64,000 nt of DNA from Herbidospora solisilvae (GTDB taxonomy: Bacteria > Actinomycetota > Actinomycetes > Streptosporangiales > Streptosporangiaceae). The stretch is taken from NCBI RefSeq assembly GCF_009901565.1, contig NZ_WXEW01000001.1, forward strand, positions 744,001 through 808,000. The letters are read 5' to 3'. Below are positions 49,701 to 59,700 of this stretch, in pieces. The translations under genes and the position numbers were made by a program. The number at the start of each line of letters is the position of its first letter. The stretch's first letter is position 1. Under the pieces are notes generated by a model. That model was given only the letters and a program-made list of their open reading frames with translations, made no database searches and was not told the DNA's origin.

Positions 49701-50590
49701 CGACGATCACACACCGGGCGCCCCGGGCCCCGCGCACCGCCGGGGCCGGAACCTCGCGCCTCGACCCGTTCCGCGCGACCGTCCTGACCAAGGCGAGCCT
49801 CGCCCTGGCCATCTTCCTGTCGATCTTCCCGATCTACTGGATGATCGTCATCGCGACGCGCACCAACGAGGACGCGCACAGCATGCCGCCGCCGCTGCTG
49901 CCGGCCGGCAACCTGGGCGAGAACATCAGGGCCGTCTTCGAGGCCGAGAACGCCCACTTCATGACGGGCATCATCAACTCGATCATCATCGCCTGCACGG
50001 TGACGATCGGCATCGTGATCATCTCGACCCTGGCCGGGTTCGCCTTCGCCTCGCTCACCTTCAGGGGCCGCAACCTGCTGCTGCTGTCGGTCGTGCTGAC
50101 CATGATGGTGCCGCTCCAGCAGATGGGCATCGTGCCGCTCTACCAGATGATGGTGACGCTGGGCTGGACGAACACCCTCAAGGCGGTCATCTTGCCGTTC
50201 CTCGTGAACGGGTTCGGGGTGTTCCTCATGACGCAGTACACGCGCCAGGCCGTACCGAGGGAACTGGTCGAGGCCGCGCGCGTCGACGGCGCGAGCACCC
50301 TGCGCATCTGGTGGAACGTCGCGGTGCCGGCGGTGCGGCCCGGCATGGCGGTGCTGGCGATCCAGACGTTCATGCTGATCTGGAACGAGTTCCTCTGGCC
50401 TCTCATCGTGCTCACGCCGGACAATCCGACCGTGCAGGTCGCGCTGAGGGCCCTGAACGACCGTTACTCGACCAACTACGTGCTCATCTTCGCGGGCACT
50501 ACGGTGTCGATCATTCCTCTTCTGCTGGTATTCGTCTTTTTCGGCCGCCAGATCATCGGCGGACTCATGGAAGGTGCGGTCAAGGAGTGA
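49697..50590 (+). CDS. cebG: Cellobiose ABC importer permease CebG
   Basis: A 297-residue MalG-type permease with six transmembrane segments and the EAA loop ELVEAARVDGASTLRIWWNVAVP near residues 192-214. ATG overlaps the cebF stop (ATGA). No ATP-binding gene is in the operon, as in Streptomyces, where the shared ATPase MsiK powers CebEFG; a UgpC/MsiK-type ATPase is encoded at 9.5 kb in this window. Confidence 0.92.
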   Translation: MTTITHRAPRAPRTAGAGTSRLDPFRATVLTKASLALAIFLSIFPIYWMIVIATRTNEDAHSMPPPLLPAGNLGENIRAVFEAENAHFMTGIINSIIIACTVTIGIVIISTLAGFAFASLTFRGRNLLLLSVVLTMMVPLQQMGIVPLYQMMVTLGWTNTLKAVILPFLVNGFGVFLMTQYTRQAVPRELVEAARVDGASTLRIWWNVAVPAVRPGMAVLAIQTFMLIWNEFLWPLIVLTPDNPTVQVALRALNDRYSTNYVLIFAGTTVSIIPLLLVFVFFGRQIIGGLMEGAVKE

Positions 50591-52023
50591 CCCAGAACAC
50601 AGAGACCCAGATCGACACCCCTGGTCTGGTCTTCCCCACCGGCTTCGTCTGGGGCAGCGCGACGTCGGCCTACCAGATCGAAGGCGCCCTCACGGCCGAC
50701 GGCCGCGGCCGTTCCATCTGGGACACCTTCGTGGCGCAACCCGGGCGGGTCGTCGAGGGCGACGACGCCTCGGTCGCGATCGACCACTACAACCGCTACC
50801 GCGACGACGTGCGGCTGATGGCCGACCTGGGGCTGACCGCCTACCGGTTCTCGGTCTCCTGGACCCGCATCCAGCCCGACGGCAAGGGCGAGGTCAACCC
50901 CAAGGGCCTCGACTTCTACAAGCGGCTGGTCGACGAGCTGCTCTCCTACGGCATCTCGCCGTGGGTGACGCTCTACCACTGGGACCTGCCCCAGGCCCTG
51001 GAAGACGACGGCGGGTGGCCGTCGCGCGACCTGTCGAAGCGCTTCGCGGACTTCGCCGCCATCGTGCACGGCGCCCTCGGCGACCGGGTCGCCAACTGGG
51101 CAACGGTCAACGAGCCGTGGTGCGCGGCGTTCCTGGGCTACTCCTCGGGCGAGCACGCCCCCGGCCGCCGGGTCCCGGCGGAGTCGATCAAGGCGGCCCA
51201 CCACCTGAACCTGGCCCACGGCCTGGCCGTCCAGGCGATGCGGGCCCAGCGCGCCGACACCCGGATCGGCGGCTGCGTCAACCTGTACGCGATCAGCCCG
51301 CAGACCGACAGCGAGGCCGACCGCGACGCCGCCCGCCGCATCGACGGCGTGCAGAACCGCTTCTTCCTCGACGCCATCATGCGCGGCCGTTACCCGCAGG
51401 ACGTCCTCGACGACCTGACGCCGCTGATCGCGCCGGAGGAGTACATCAAGGACGGCGACCTGGAGCTGATCGCGGCCCCGCTCGACATGCTGCTGATCAA
51501 CTACTACAGCCGCTTCACCGTCACCGGCGCCGAGGGCGGCACCAAGTCGGCGTCGGCGGCCCCCACCGACACCGGCTCGGCGTGGCCCGGCAACGAGCAC
51601 GTCGGCTTCGTCAACGGCGGCCGTCCGGTCACCGGCATGGGCTGGGAGGTCGACGGCGGCGGCCTGTACGAGGTCCTCACCCGCCTGCGCGACGAGTACC
51701 CCGCCATCCCTCTGTACATTTCAGAGAACGGCGCCGCCTACGACGACGTGGTCACCGAAGACGGCGCGATCCACGACGTCGAACGCCAGGCCTACATCGA
51801 CACCCACCTGAGGGTCTGCCACCAGGCCATCGAGGCGGGGGTTCCGCTGGAGGGCTACTTCGCCTGGTCGCTCATGGACAATTTCGAGTGGGCGTGGGGT
51901 TATGGCAAGAGATTCGGCCTAGTGTACGTGGACTATCCAACCCAGACGCGCATCCTGAAAGATAGCGCTCTCTGGTACGCCGAGACCATCCGGCACGGGG
52001 GCCTCCGGGGTCCGGCACAATAG
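50587..52023 (+). CDS. bglC: Family 1 beta-glucosidase
   Basis: A 478-residue cytoplasmic GH1 enzyme that hydrolyses imported cellobiose to glucose. The acid/base glutamate is in ATVNEPWCAA (near residue 176) and the nucleophile glutamate in YISENGAAYDD (near 379). FVWGSATSAYQIEGA at the start and FAWSLMDNFEWAWGYGKRFGLVYVD near the end are classic. There is no signal peptide. GTG overlaps the cebG stop (GTGA). The glucose it makes could feed the Glk encoded at 6.3 kb. Confidence 0.96.
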   Translation: MTQNTETQIDTPGLVFPTGFVWGSATSAYQIEGALTADGRGRSIWDTFVAQPGRVVEGDDASVAIDHYNRYRDDVRLMADLGLTAYRFSVSWTRIQPDGKGEVNPKGLDFYKRLVDELLSYGISPWVTLYHWDLPQALEDDGGWPSRDLSKRFADFAAIVHGALGDRVANWATVNEPWCAAFLGYSSGEHAPGRRVPAESIKAAHHLNLAHGLAVQAMRAQRADTRIGGCVNLYAISPQTDSEADRDAARRIDGVQNRFFLDAIMRGRYPQDVLDDLTPLIAPEEYIKDGDLELIAAPLDMLLINYYSRFTVTGAEGGTKSASAAPTDTGSAWPGNEHVGFVNGGRPVTGMGWEVDGGGLYEVLTRLRDEYPAIPLYISENGAAYDDVVTEDGAIHDVERQAYIDTHLRVCHQAIEAGVPLEGYFAWSLMDNFEWAWGYGKRFGLVYVDYPTQTRILKDSALWYAETIRHGGLRGPAQ

Positions 52024-52050
52024 CGTGAACGTGGTGAGGGGGCAGGACTG

Positions 52051-53070
52051 ATGAACGGGGACCGCCGGTCGGTCGCGCGACCGACGCTCGAAGCCGTCGC
52101 CGCGCGTGCCGGTGTCGGGCGAGGAACGGTTTCACGGGTCATCAACGGCTCGCCGAAGGTGAGCGAGAAGGCCCGCGACGCCGTCCTGCTCGCGATCGAC
52201 GAGCTCGGATACGTCCCCAACCGGGCGGCCCGCACCCTCGTCACCAACCGGACCGACACCATCGCGCTGGTGGTGTCGGAATCCGAGCAGCGCGTGTTCG
52301 ACGAGCCCTACTTCGCCGGCCTGATCAGGGGAATCGGGTCGGCGCTGGCCGAGACGGGCCTGCAGCTCATCCTGAGCATGGCCCAGAACCGCAACGAACA
52401 CGACCGTCTGGAGCACTACCTGACCGGGCAGCACGTCGACGGCGTCCTGCTGACCTCGGTCCACGGCGCCGACCCCCTGCCGGGACGTCTCGAAGAGCTC
52501 GGCGTGCCCACCGTCCTCGGTGGCCGCCCCGTGGGGCTCAACCCCTACAGCTACGTCGACATGGACAACCGGGCGGGGGCCCGGCAGGCGGTCAAATACC
52601 TTCTCGGCAAGGGCCGCACCCGCATCGCGACCATCGCCGGTCCCCAGGACATGGGCGTGGGCGTCGACCGACTGGCCGGCTACCGCGACGCCCTCCTCGC
52701 GACCGGGCTGACCGAACGCGTCGCCTACGGCGACTTCTCCGAGGAGAGCGGCTCGACGGCGATGCGCGAACTGCTCGACCGCCACCCCGAACTCGACGCC
52801 GTCTTCGCGGCCTCCGACCCGATGGCGGTCGGCGCGCTGCGGGTGCTGCGCGAGCGGGGGTGCGCGATCCCGCAGGACGTCGCGCTGATCGGCTTCGAGG
52901 ACTCGAAGGTGGCCCTGCACACCGAGCCGCCGCTGACCAGCGTCCACCAGCCGACCGAGGCGATGGGCCGGCAGATGGTGCAGCTCCTCGTCGCCCGCAT
53001 CAACGGCGAGCCGCTGGAGCAGCCGGTCGTCATCCTCGACACCCACCTGGTGATCAGGGCCTCGACCTGA
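52051..53070 (+). CDS. cebR: LacI-family cellobiose repressor CebR
   Basis: A 339-residue LacI-family repressor: helix-turn-helix TLEAVAARAGVGRGTVSRVINGSPKVSEKAR at residues ~12-42, then a sugar-binding domain ending in VVILDTHLVIR. It is the last gene of the ceb operon, 27 bp after bglC, and the two perfect CebR boxes upstream of cebE are its expected targets; cellobiose or cello-oligosaccharides should release it. Its last 17 bp overlap the opposing LuxR-type gene. Confidence 0.93.
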   Translation: MNGDRRSVARPTLEAVAARAGVGRGTVSRVINGSPKVSEKARDAVLLAIDELGYVPNRAARTLVTNRTDTIALVVSESEQRVFDEPYFAGLIRGIGSALAETGLQLILSMAQNRNEHDRLEHYLTGQHVDGVLLTSVHGADPLPGRLEELGVPTVLGGRPVGLNPYSYVDMDNRAGARQAVKYLLGKGRTRIATIAGPQDMGVGVDRLAGYRDALLATGLTERVAYGDFSEESGSTAMRELLDRHPELDAVFAASDPMAVGALRVLRERGCAIPQDVALIGFEDSKVALHTEPPLTSVHQPTEAMGRQMVQLLVARINGEPLEQPVVILDTHLVIRAST

Positions 53071-55723
53071 TCCTGGCGCCGCCCGTCTCGTGCGGGGCCA
53101 GCGCGGCCCGCAGCTCGCTCCGCTTGGCGACGCCGAGTTTGACGTACACGCGTTGCAGATGGTTGTTGACCGTGCGCACCGACAGTCCCAGCGTCTCCGC
53201 GATCTCCTTGCTGGGCGCGCGCCCGGCCGCCAGCAGGGCGATCTCCCGTTCGCGGTCGGTGAGGTGGACCGCGGGCGTGGCGGCGCGAAGGATCGTGGGA
53301 CGGGCGCCTTCGCAGCGGGTGAGCAGGGCGGCGGCCCGTCCGGCGGCCCACGCGGCGCGGCGGGGGCTGGCCGCACGGTCCCACAGGGCGGCGGCCGCGG
53401 TCTCCGCTTCGGCGGCCATGAGATCGGCGCCGGCCACCTCGAACTCGGCGGCGACGGCGTGGAGCCGGGCGGGATCCTCGTCGGCGAAGGCCGCGCAGAA
53501 ACGGGCGAAGACGCCGACGAGCACGCTGTCGCACCCGGCGGCGAGTTCGGCCAGCCGTGGAGCGGCCTGCCTCGCACCGGCGGCGCCGAACCTGACCATC
53601 TCCTTCAGAAGCAGGGCTTCCACGAGCGGCAGACCGCGGTCACGGGCGGCCCGCACCCCCTCGTGGAGAAGCGACCGCGCTTCGGACAACCGCCCCGCGG
53701 CGGCGTGGCACAGGACCGGGCCGATGAGTTCGGTGTCGGCCAGGGAGACCATCGACGGGTAGGTCTCCGCTTCCAGGACGGCGCGTTCGGCCGCCTCCAG
53801 ATCACCGAGCACGACCGCGCACGCCGCCAGCCCTCCCAGGCTCGGCCGCATGCCCTTGACCTGGTTGTGCGCCCGAGCCAGCGCGGTGGCCTCGGCGAAT
53901 CGGCGGCGGGCGCTGCGGGGACGGCCGGCGTTCCATTCGGCCCGCCCCAGCGCCAGGGCGAGCCACAACTGCGTCAGCGGCACGGTGTCGGCCGCGGCCG
54001 CGAGTTCGGTGTAGGCGCCCTGCCCGACGTCGAGCGCCTCGGCGATCCGGCCCTGGCTGGTGAGCGCCCTCGTCACCGAGATCAGTTGGGAGGCCGGATG
54101 CGGGAAGAGCGCGCGGTCACCCACCTTCAGATGCTCTCCATGGGCGCGCCGCGCCCAGGCGGCCGCCTCCCCGGTCCGGCCGAGCAGCTCCATGGCCAGC
54201 GGTTTCATCATGGCCGCGAAGAGCCAGGCCACGGGATCGGCGGTCTGCGGGACATCCTCGCCCAGGTCCTCCAGCAGGGCCAGCGCGCGCTCGGCTTCGC
54301 CGGAGGCGGCCCTCATCGCGGCCTCGTTGTGGCGGAGCATGCGCCGGCTCTCCGGCTGAGTGGCCCGCGCGGCCGCCTCGTCGTTGACGCGGAAGGCGTC
54401 CTCACTCCGGGCCGCCCCCCAGAACAGATTGAACGTGCGGGCCAGCGCCACCGCCAGGTTCTCCTGCTCGGTGCGGGCGAGCGCGCGGGCCCGCACGAGG
54501 GTCTGCTCGGCGCGGCGCGCGTCCCCCGTCTCCATGAAGGCCTCGCCGAGCATGAGCAGGGTGGCGCAGGTGTGCCGGTCGGCGGGGAGCGCCTGGAGGA
54601 GCACGCTCGCCTGCGTGTAGTCGTGGGCGTAGCGGGCCAGGGCCGCGGCCTGCCCGAGCAGTTCCGGGTCGGCCGTTCCGGTCGCGGCGAGTTGCCACGA
54701 GGCGATGCGCAGGGCGTCGTCCCAGCGCCGCGCCCGCCACGCCGTCGTCCGCTCGATCTGCTGGAGCAGCAGTTCACGGCGGCGGAGCACCGGCATCGTG
54801 GCGCGGAGGATCTCGCCGAACAGGGGGTGTGCCAGCACCACCGACCGGCGTCGTCCGTCGTCCTGGCGCCGGAGCAGACCGGCGTCCACGAGCGCGCCGA
54901 TCACGTCCGCGGGGCCGGCGTCGGCCGGTGACAGAGGCTCGCAGAGCGCCGCCAGTTCGAGGACGGGCCGGGCGGCCGGACCGGCGGCGGCGAGCCGGGC
55001 GCCGACCAGGTCCGAGAGCCGCTCGGTGCCGGAGCCGTGGGTTCCGGTCGGCCGCCAGAGCTCGCCGTCGTTGACCAAAGCGCCGCGCGTGACCGCGCCG
55101 ATGACCAGTTCGCGCAGGAAGAGGGCGTTCCCGCCCGAGATGCCGTGGAGGCGTTCCAGGGTGTTCAGCGCCACCGGCAGTTCCAGGACCGCCTCGACCA
55201 GCCGCTCCGTCTCCTCCCGGGTGAACACCTCCATCTCCATCCGGCGGACGCGCCGGACGTCGCACAGCGCCTGAACGGCGGGGGCCGGTGACTCGCCGGT
55301 ACGGAGGGTCGCCAGCAACCACACGACCCGCGACTCCACCAGCCGCCGCAGCAGCAGCGCGGAGGTGGTGTCCAGGGCGTGCAGGTCGTCGGCGAGGACC
55401 ACCAGAGGCAGCCCGTCGCGGTGGGTCATGCGGGCGGCGACCTTGGCGAAGCCCGACACCGGATCGGACAGGTCGATTCCGGCGGGCACGATGGGCGCGA
55501 CCGCTCCCAGCGGGACGGCCGCCGCCGCGGTGCTGGCGGTCACCCTCGCCGTCCGGTGGCCGATGGCCTTCGCCCGGCCGAGACACTCCTCGGCGAAGCG
55601 GGACTTGCCCACCCCCATCGGCCCCGACACCACCAGGCCCCGGCAGTCGTCGTCCGCCAGCCCCGCGAGGAAGGACTCCAACTGCTCGACGCGTCCGACG
55701 AAGACGTCCTCGACGCCGAGCAT
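53054..55723 (-). CDS. Large ATP-binding LuxR-family regulator (LAL-like)
   Basis: An 889-residue STAND-type regulator. An N-terminal AAA ATPase (Walker A SGPMGVGKSRFAEE near residue 33; Walker B VVLADDLHALD near 110) is followed by ~500 residues of helical TPR-like repeats and a C-terminal LuxR helix-turn-helix (LTDREREIALLAAGRAPSKEIAETLGLSVRTVNNHLQRVYVKLG, residues ~825-868). Such proteins often activate nearby biosynthetic genes. It is paralogous to the regulator at 61918-64000, sharing LRIASW-LAATGTADP and the HTH, and the two flank a polyketide synthase and an oxidoreductase gene, all leftward. ATG at 55723 has GGGAGAG upstream. Confidence 0.92.
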   Translation of the reverse strand: MLGVEDVFVGRVEQLESFLAGLADDDCRGLVVSGPMGVGKSRFAEECLGRAKAIGHRTARVTASTAAAAVPLGAVAPIVPAGIDLSDPVSGFAKVAARMTHRDGLPLVVLADDLHALDTTSALLLRRLVESRVVWLLATLRTGESPAPAVQALCDVRRVRRMEMEVFTREETERLVEAVLELPVALNTLERLHGISGGNALFLRELVIGAVTRGALVNDGELWRPTGTHGSGTERLSDLVGARLAAAGPAARPVLELAALCEPLSPADAGPADVIGALVDAGLLRRQDDGRRRSVVLAHPLFGEILRATMPVLRRRELLLQQIERTTAWRARRWDDALRIASWQLAATGTADPELLGQAAALARYAHDYTQASVLLQALPADRHTCATLLMLGEAFMETGDARRAEQTLVRARALARTEQENLAVALARTFNLFWGAARSEDAFRVNDEAAARATQPESRRMLRHNEAAMRAASGEAERALALLEDLGEDVPQTADPVAWLFAAMMKPLAMELLGRTGEAAAWARRAHGEHLKVGDRALFPHPASQLISVTRALTSQGRIAEALDVGQGAYTELAAAADTVPLTQLWLALALGRAEWNAGRPRSARRRFAEATALARAHNQVKGMRPSLGGLAACAVVLGDLEAAERAVLEAETYPSMVSLADTELIGPVLCHAAAGRLSEARSLLHEGVRAARDRGLPLVEALLLKEMVRFGAAGARQAAPRLAELAAGCDSVLVGVFARFCAAFADEDPARLHAVAAEFEVAGADLMAAEAETAAAALWDRAASPRRAAWAAGRAAALLTRCEGARPTILRAATPAVHLTDREREIALLAAGRAPSKEIAETLGLSVRTVNNHLQRVYVKLGVAKRSELRAALAPHETGGARIRSRP

Positions 55724-55837
55724 GGGCTCTCCCGTTCACGTACGCGAGGGGTACGGGTCAAGGAGAATACATAGTCGCCAGGTTAAGGCTTTCCGCTGCT
55801 CCGGAGTCGTCCGGGTTAAACCTTCCTCCGCGCGTGC

Positions 55838-56788
55838 TCAGGGGCGTAGCGCGCGCAGGGTGCGCTCCCCGCCGGGATCGCCGCTCGTGGCGGGGAATAT
55901 CGCGATCTCGTCCACCCCCGCCGCCGCGTACTCGGCGATCCGGTCTCGGATCGTCGGCACGTCACCGACCAGCGCCACCGTCTCGGCGAGTTCCCGGGGA
56001 ACCGCTCTCAGCACCTCCTTCAACGGAGCCCCGCCACGGGCGAGGGCGACCAGGTCCGCGAACCCCGCCGCCGAGAACATCTCGGCGTAGCCGGGGGCCG
56101 ATACGTAGGGGACGAAGCCCCTGGCGAGCTGGGCGTAGGTCTCCGGCCGGGGATCGACGGCGGCGGGAAGCCAGGCCGCCAGGGCGGGCCGGGGGCCAGG
56201 GCTCGCCGCGTCGAGCAGCGTCCGCAGCGCGGCGGCCTGGGCCGCCGACACCATGTTGACGGCCATCCGATCGGCGTGCCGCGCGGCCGTGGCGACGGCT
56301 CTCGGGCCGAACGCCGCCACGGTCAGCGGGCCGCCGGGCGGCGGCAGCCGGAGCCGGAAACCGTCGGTCCGGACCAGCTCTCCGTCGAAGGAGCCCCGCT
56401 CCCCCGCGAGCAGAGGCCTGATGGCTCGCGCGGTCTCCTCCAGCGAGAGCCCCGGACGGGCCCGGGACCGCCCGTGCCACCGCTCGACCACAGTGGTGCT
56501 GGACGTGCCGAGCGCCACCCCCACCCGCCGGCCGGTGAGCGCCGCCACGGAAGCCGCGCCCATCGCGATCCCCGCCGGGCCCCGCACGGCCACGGCGAGC
56601 GGCCCCACCGTCAGCGCGATCCGCGTGGTCCGGATCCCGACGGCGGCGGCCAGGGCGAAGGCGTCCCAGGTGGACACCTCGCCGATCCACAACTCCTCGT
56701 AGCCCGCCCGGTCGGCCAGCAAGGCGGTGCTCAACGCCTCCTCGGCCGGGCTGTCCAGCCACATCCCCACGACTGCGCTGATCCTCAT
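55838..56788 (-). CDS. LLM-class (luciferase-like), probably F420-dependent oxidoreductase
   Basis: A 316-residue TIM-barrel oxidoreductase: ADRAGYEELWIGEVSTWDAFALAAAVGIRT near residues 25-54, VALGTSSTTVVERWHGR near 91, and PTIRDRIAEYAAAGVDEIAIFP near the C-terminus. Members use F420 or flavin for hydride transfer or monooxygenation. The ATG overlaps the polyketide synthase stop (ATGA), so it is translationally coupled and most likely a tailoring enzyme for the polyketide. In actinomycetes F420 use is the more common case, but the cofactor cannot be fixed from sequence alone. Confidence 0.9.
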   Translation of the reverse strand: MRISAVVGMWLDSPAEEALSTALLADRAGYEELWIGEVSTWDAFALAAAVGIRTTRIALTVGPLAVAVRGPAGIAMGAASVAALTGRRVGVALGTSSTTVVERWHGRSRARPGLSLEETARAIRPLLAGERGSFDGELVRTDGFRLRLPPPGGPLTVAAFGPRAVATAARHADRMAVNMVSAAQAAALRTLLDAASPGPRPALAAWLPAAVDPRPETYAQLARGFVPYVSAPGYAEMFSAAGFADLVALARGGAPLKEVLRAVPRELAETVALVGDVPTIRDRIAEYAAAGVDEIAIFPATSGDPGGERTLRALRP

Positions 56789-59700
56789 TTCGGCTCCTCT
56801 CCCGGGTGGGCCGCCATGCCCAGGCGCTCGAGCACGTATTCGGCGAGGGAGGCGACCGTCGGCCGGACCCAGAGCGCTCCCGTCGGGATGTCGAGCCGGA
56901 CCGCCGTCCTGATCCGGTGGTTCAGCCGCACCGCGAGCAGCGAGTCCAGGCCGAGCAGCACCAGTGATCCGTGCGGGTCGAGCCGCCCGGCGACACCGAG
57001 GATGTCCGCCGCCTCCGCCGCCACCCGGGCCTGCACGGCCATCAGCCGCCCGTGGCCGGACTCGATCGCGCGGAGTTCGTCCAGCAGGTCGGGCGGGGTG
57101 TCCCGCGCCTGGACCCGGGCGGTCGCGAAGAAGGGACGGCGGGCCGCGTCCGGATATCCGGCCAGCAGGACCGGGACGTTGTGCCGGTCGTAGCCCGTCA
57201 CGGGCGCGTCGGGGGTGAGCAGCCGTTCGAAGGCCGCCGCCCCTTCGGCGGGCGAGATCATCGAATGTCCCGCGGCGGCCAGCCCGACCCCGCGCCCGAC
57301 CCCGCGCCATGCTCCCCAGCTGATCGCCGCACCGGGCAGTCCCTGGGCCCGCCGCCACGCCGCGAAGGCCTCCAACCAGGCGTTCGCGGCGGCGTACGCG
57401 CCCTGTCCCGGCGACCCGACCAGGCCCGCCAGGGAGGAGAACCCCACCCAGAAGTCCAGTTCGTGCCCGAGTGTCGCGTGGTGGAGCCGCCACGCCCCGG
57501 CGACCTTGGCCCGCCACACGCGCTCGACGAGGCCGGGCCCGGTCCGGCCGAGCGTGGCATCGGCGATGACGGCCGCCGCGTGCACGACCCCGCGCAGCCG
57601 GTGGCCGTGCGCGGTGGCCGCGGCGACCAGCCGCTCGGCGACGCCCAGCGCCGCGATGTCGCCCGGCACGACCTCGACGCGGGCGCCCAGGGCGCGCATG
57701 GCCTCGACGGCCCGGAGCGCCTCGGGGCCCGGCGCGGTCCGGCCGTTGAGGACGACGGCGCCCGCGCCGCGTTCCGCCAGCCGTCCGGCGGTGACGAGTC
57801 CCAGCCCGCCGAGGCCGCCGGTCACGATGTAGGCACCGTCACCCTCGGGCGCGGCCGTACGGACAGGCGGGAGCGCCCGGCCCAGCCGGGCGGTGTACCG
57901 GACGCCGTCGCGGAGGGCGATCTCGTCCGCGGGGGCGGCTGCGGCGATCTCCTCGTCGATCCGGGAGGGCCCGGTGGCGTCGTCCACGTCGAGCAGGGTG
58001 ACCCGGAGCTCCGGATGCTCGTACGCGGCGGTGCGCACCAGCCCCCGCAGGCCCGCGTGCGTGAGGTTGGGGGACTCCCCGGGAAGCACCGGCACGGCGG
58101 AGCGGGTGACGACCCAGATGCGGGGCGGCGGGCCCGGCGCGGCGGCCGACGCGCGGATGACGTCGATCAGCCCTTCCGCCGCCGCCCTCGCGGCGTCCAC
58201 CCCGCCGGCCGGGTGGTCGTCCGGACGGTGGACCACCGCCGGGGCGTCCCCGGAGACCGCGCCGCCGGCCGGCTCCGGCTCCCAGCGGACTTCCAGGAGC
58301 CGGTCCGCGAACTCCTCCGCGCCCAGCTCTCGCTCGACGTGCCGGACCTGGAACCCCTCGACCTCGGCCAGCACCGTCCCAGCTCCGTCGAGCAGCCGGA
58401 AGGACGCCGTACACGAACGTTCGTCGAACGACTCCAGCACCGTGTGGCAATAGCGGGCGTCGCGGGTGCGGCCGAAGACCCGGATCGCCCGGATGCCGAC
58501 CGGCAGGATGGCGCCGTCGGCGATCTCGGTGGCGCCGAGCCAGCAGGCGAGCACGGTCTGCGCGCACCCGTCGAGGAGCACGGGATGCCAGCGCAGGTGA
58601 CGCGCGCCCACGGTGGCCGCGTCGTCGAGCCGGAGGTGGCCGAGCGCGGCGCGCCTCCCCTCCTCGGTCTGGATCCGGAAGAGCGGCCGGAAGACCGGGC
58701 CGTAGTCGAGCCCGAAGCGCTGACGGCAGGTGGCGTAGAACTCCCCCGGTTCCACGTCCCCGCCCCGGCCGGTGAGGTACGCGTGGATGTCGGCCGCGGG
58801 CGGCCGCGCCGGTTCGGCGCACGCCGAGAGGGTGGCGGCCGCGTGGACGACACGGCGGTCGCCGGCGCCGGTGCCCAGCGTCCACCGGCCCTCGCCCCGG
58901 ACCAGCGCGTTGACCTCGACCTCGGCCGTCAGCGGGAGCACGGCGCGCAGTTCGACGTCGGTGATCTCGACCGGCCCGTCGCCGTAGAGGTCGGCGCAGG
59001 CGGCGAGGGCCATCTCGCAGACGGCGGCGGCGGGCAGCACCGGCACACCCGAGACCCGGTGGTCGGCCAGCCAGGGCAGCGGGCCGGTGCCCAGGGTAGC
59101 GCGCCAGAGATGACGGCCCGGGTCCTCCGGATCCGGCGCGTGCACGCCGAGCAGGGCGTTGCGCTCCAGGCCGGGCTGTCCGGGGTGGCGTACCGGGTAG
59201 GTGCGGGCGGCCCAGCGGGTCCGTTCCCAGGTGGTGGGAGGCGGGTCGACGAGTTCGCCTGCGCCGTACCGCCGCCGCCAGTCCACCGGATGGCCGAGGC
59301 AGTGGGTGGCGGCGACCTGGGTGGCGAGGGCGAGCCGCTCGTCGTCGGTCGCGCGCCGCAGGGTGGGCAGGACGTGCGCGTCGGCGTAGCCGGTGTCCGC
59401 GAGCGTCTCGGTGATCGCGTGTTTGAGTATCGGGTGAGGCGCGACCTCCAGGAAGAGCCGGTGCCCGTCGGCGGCCGCCGCCTCCACCGCCGCGGCCAGC
59501 CGGACCGGGTGCCGCTGGTTGGCCAGCCAGTAGTCCGCGTCGAGCGGCCCCGGAGCACGGGGGTCGGGGCGCACCGTCGTGTAGAGCGGGATCCCGGGTT
59601 CACGAGGGGTGATCCCGGCGAGGGCCAGGCGCAGTTCCGGCAGGAACTGCTCCATCTGGGCCGTGTGGGAGGCCACGTCCACATTGACGAGCCGGGCCAG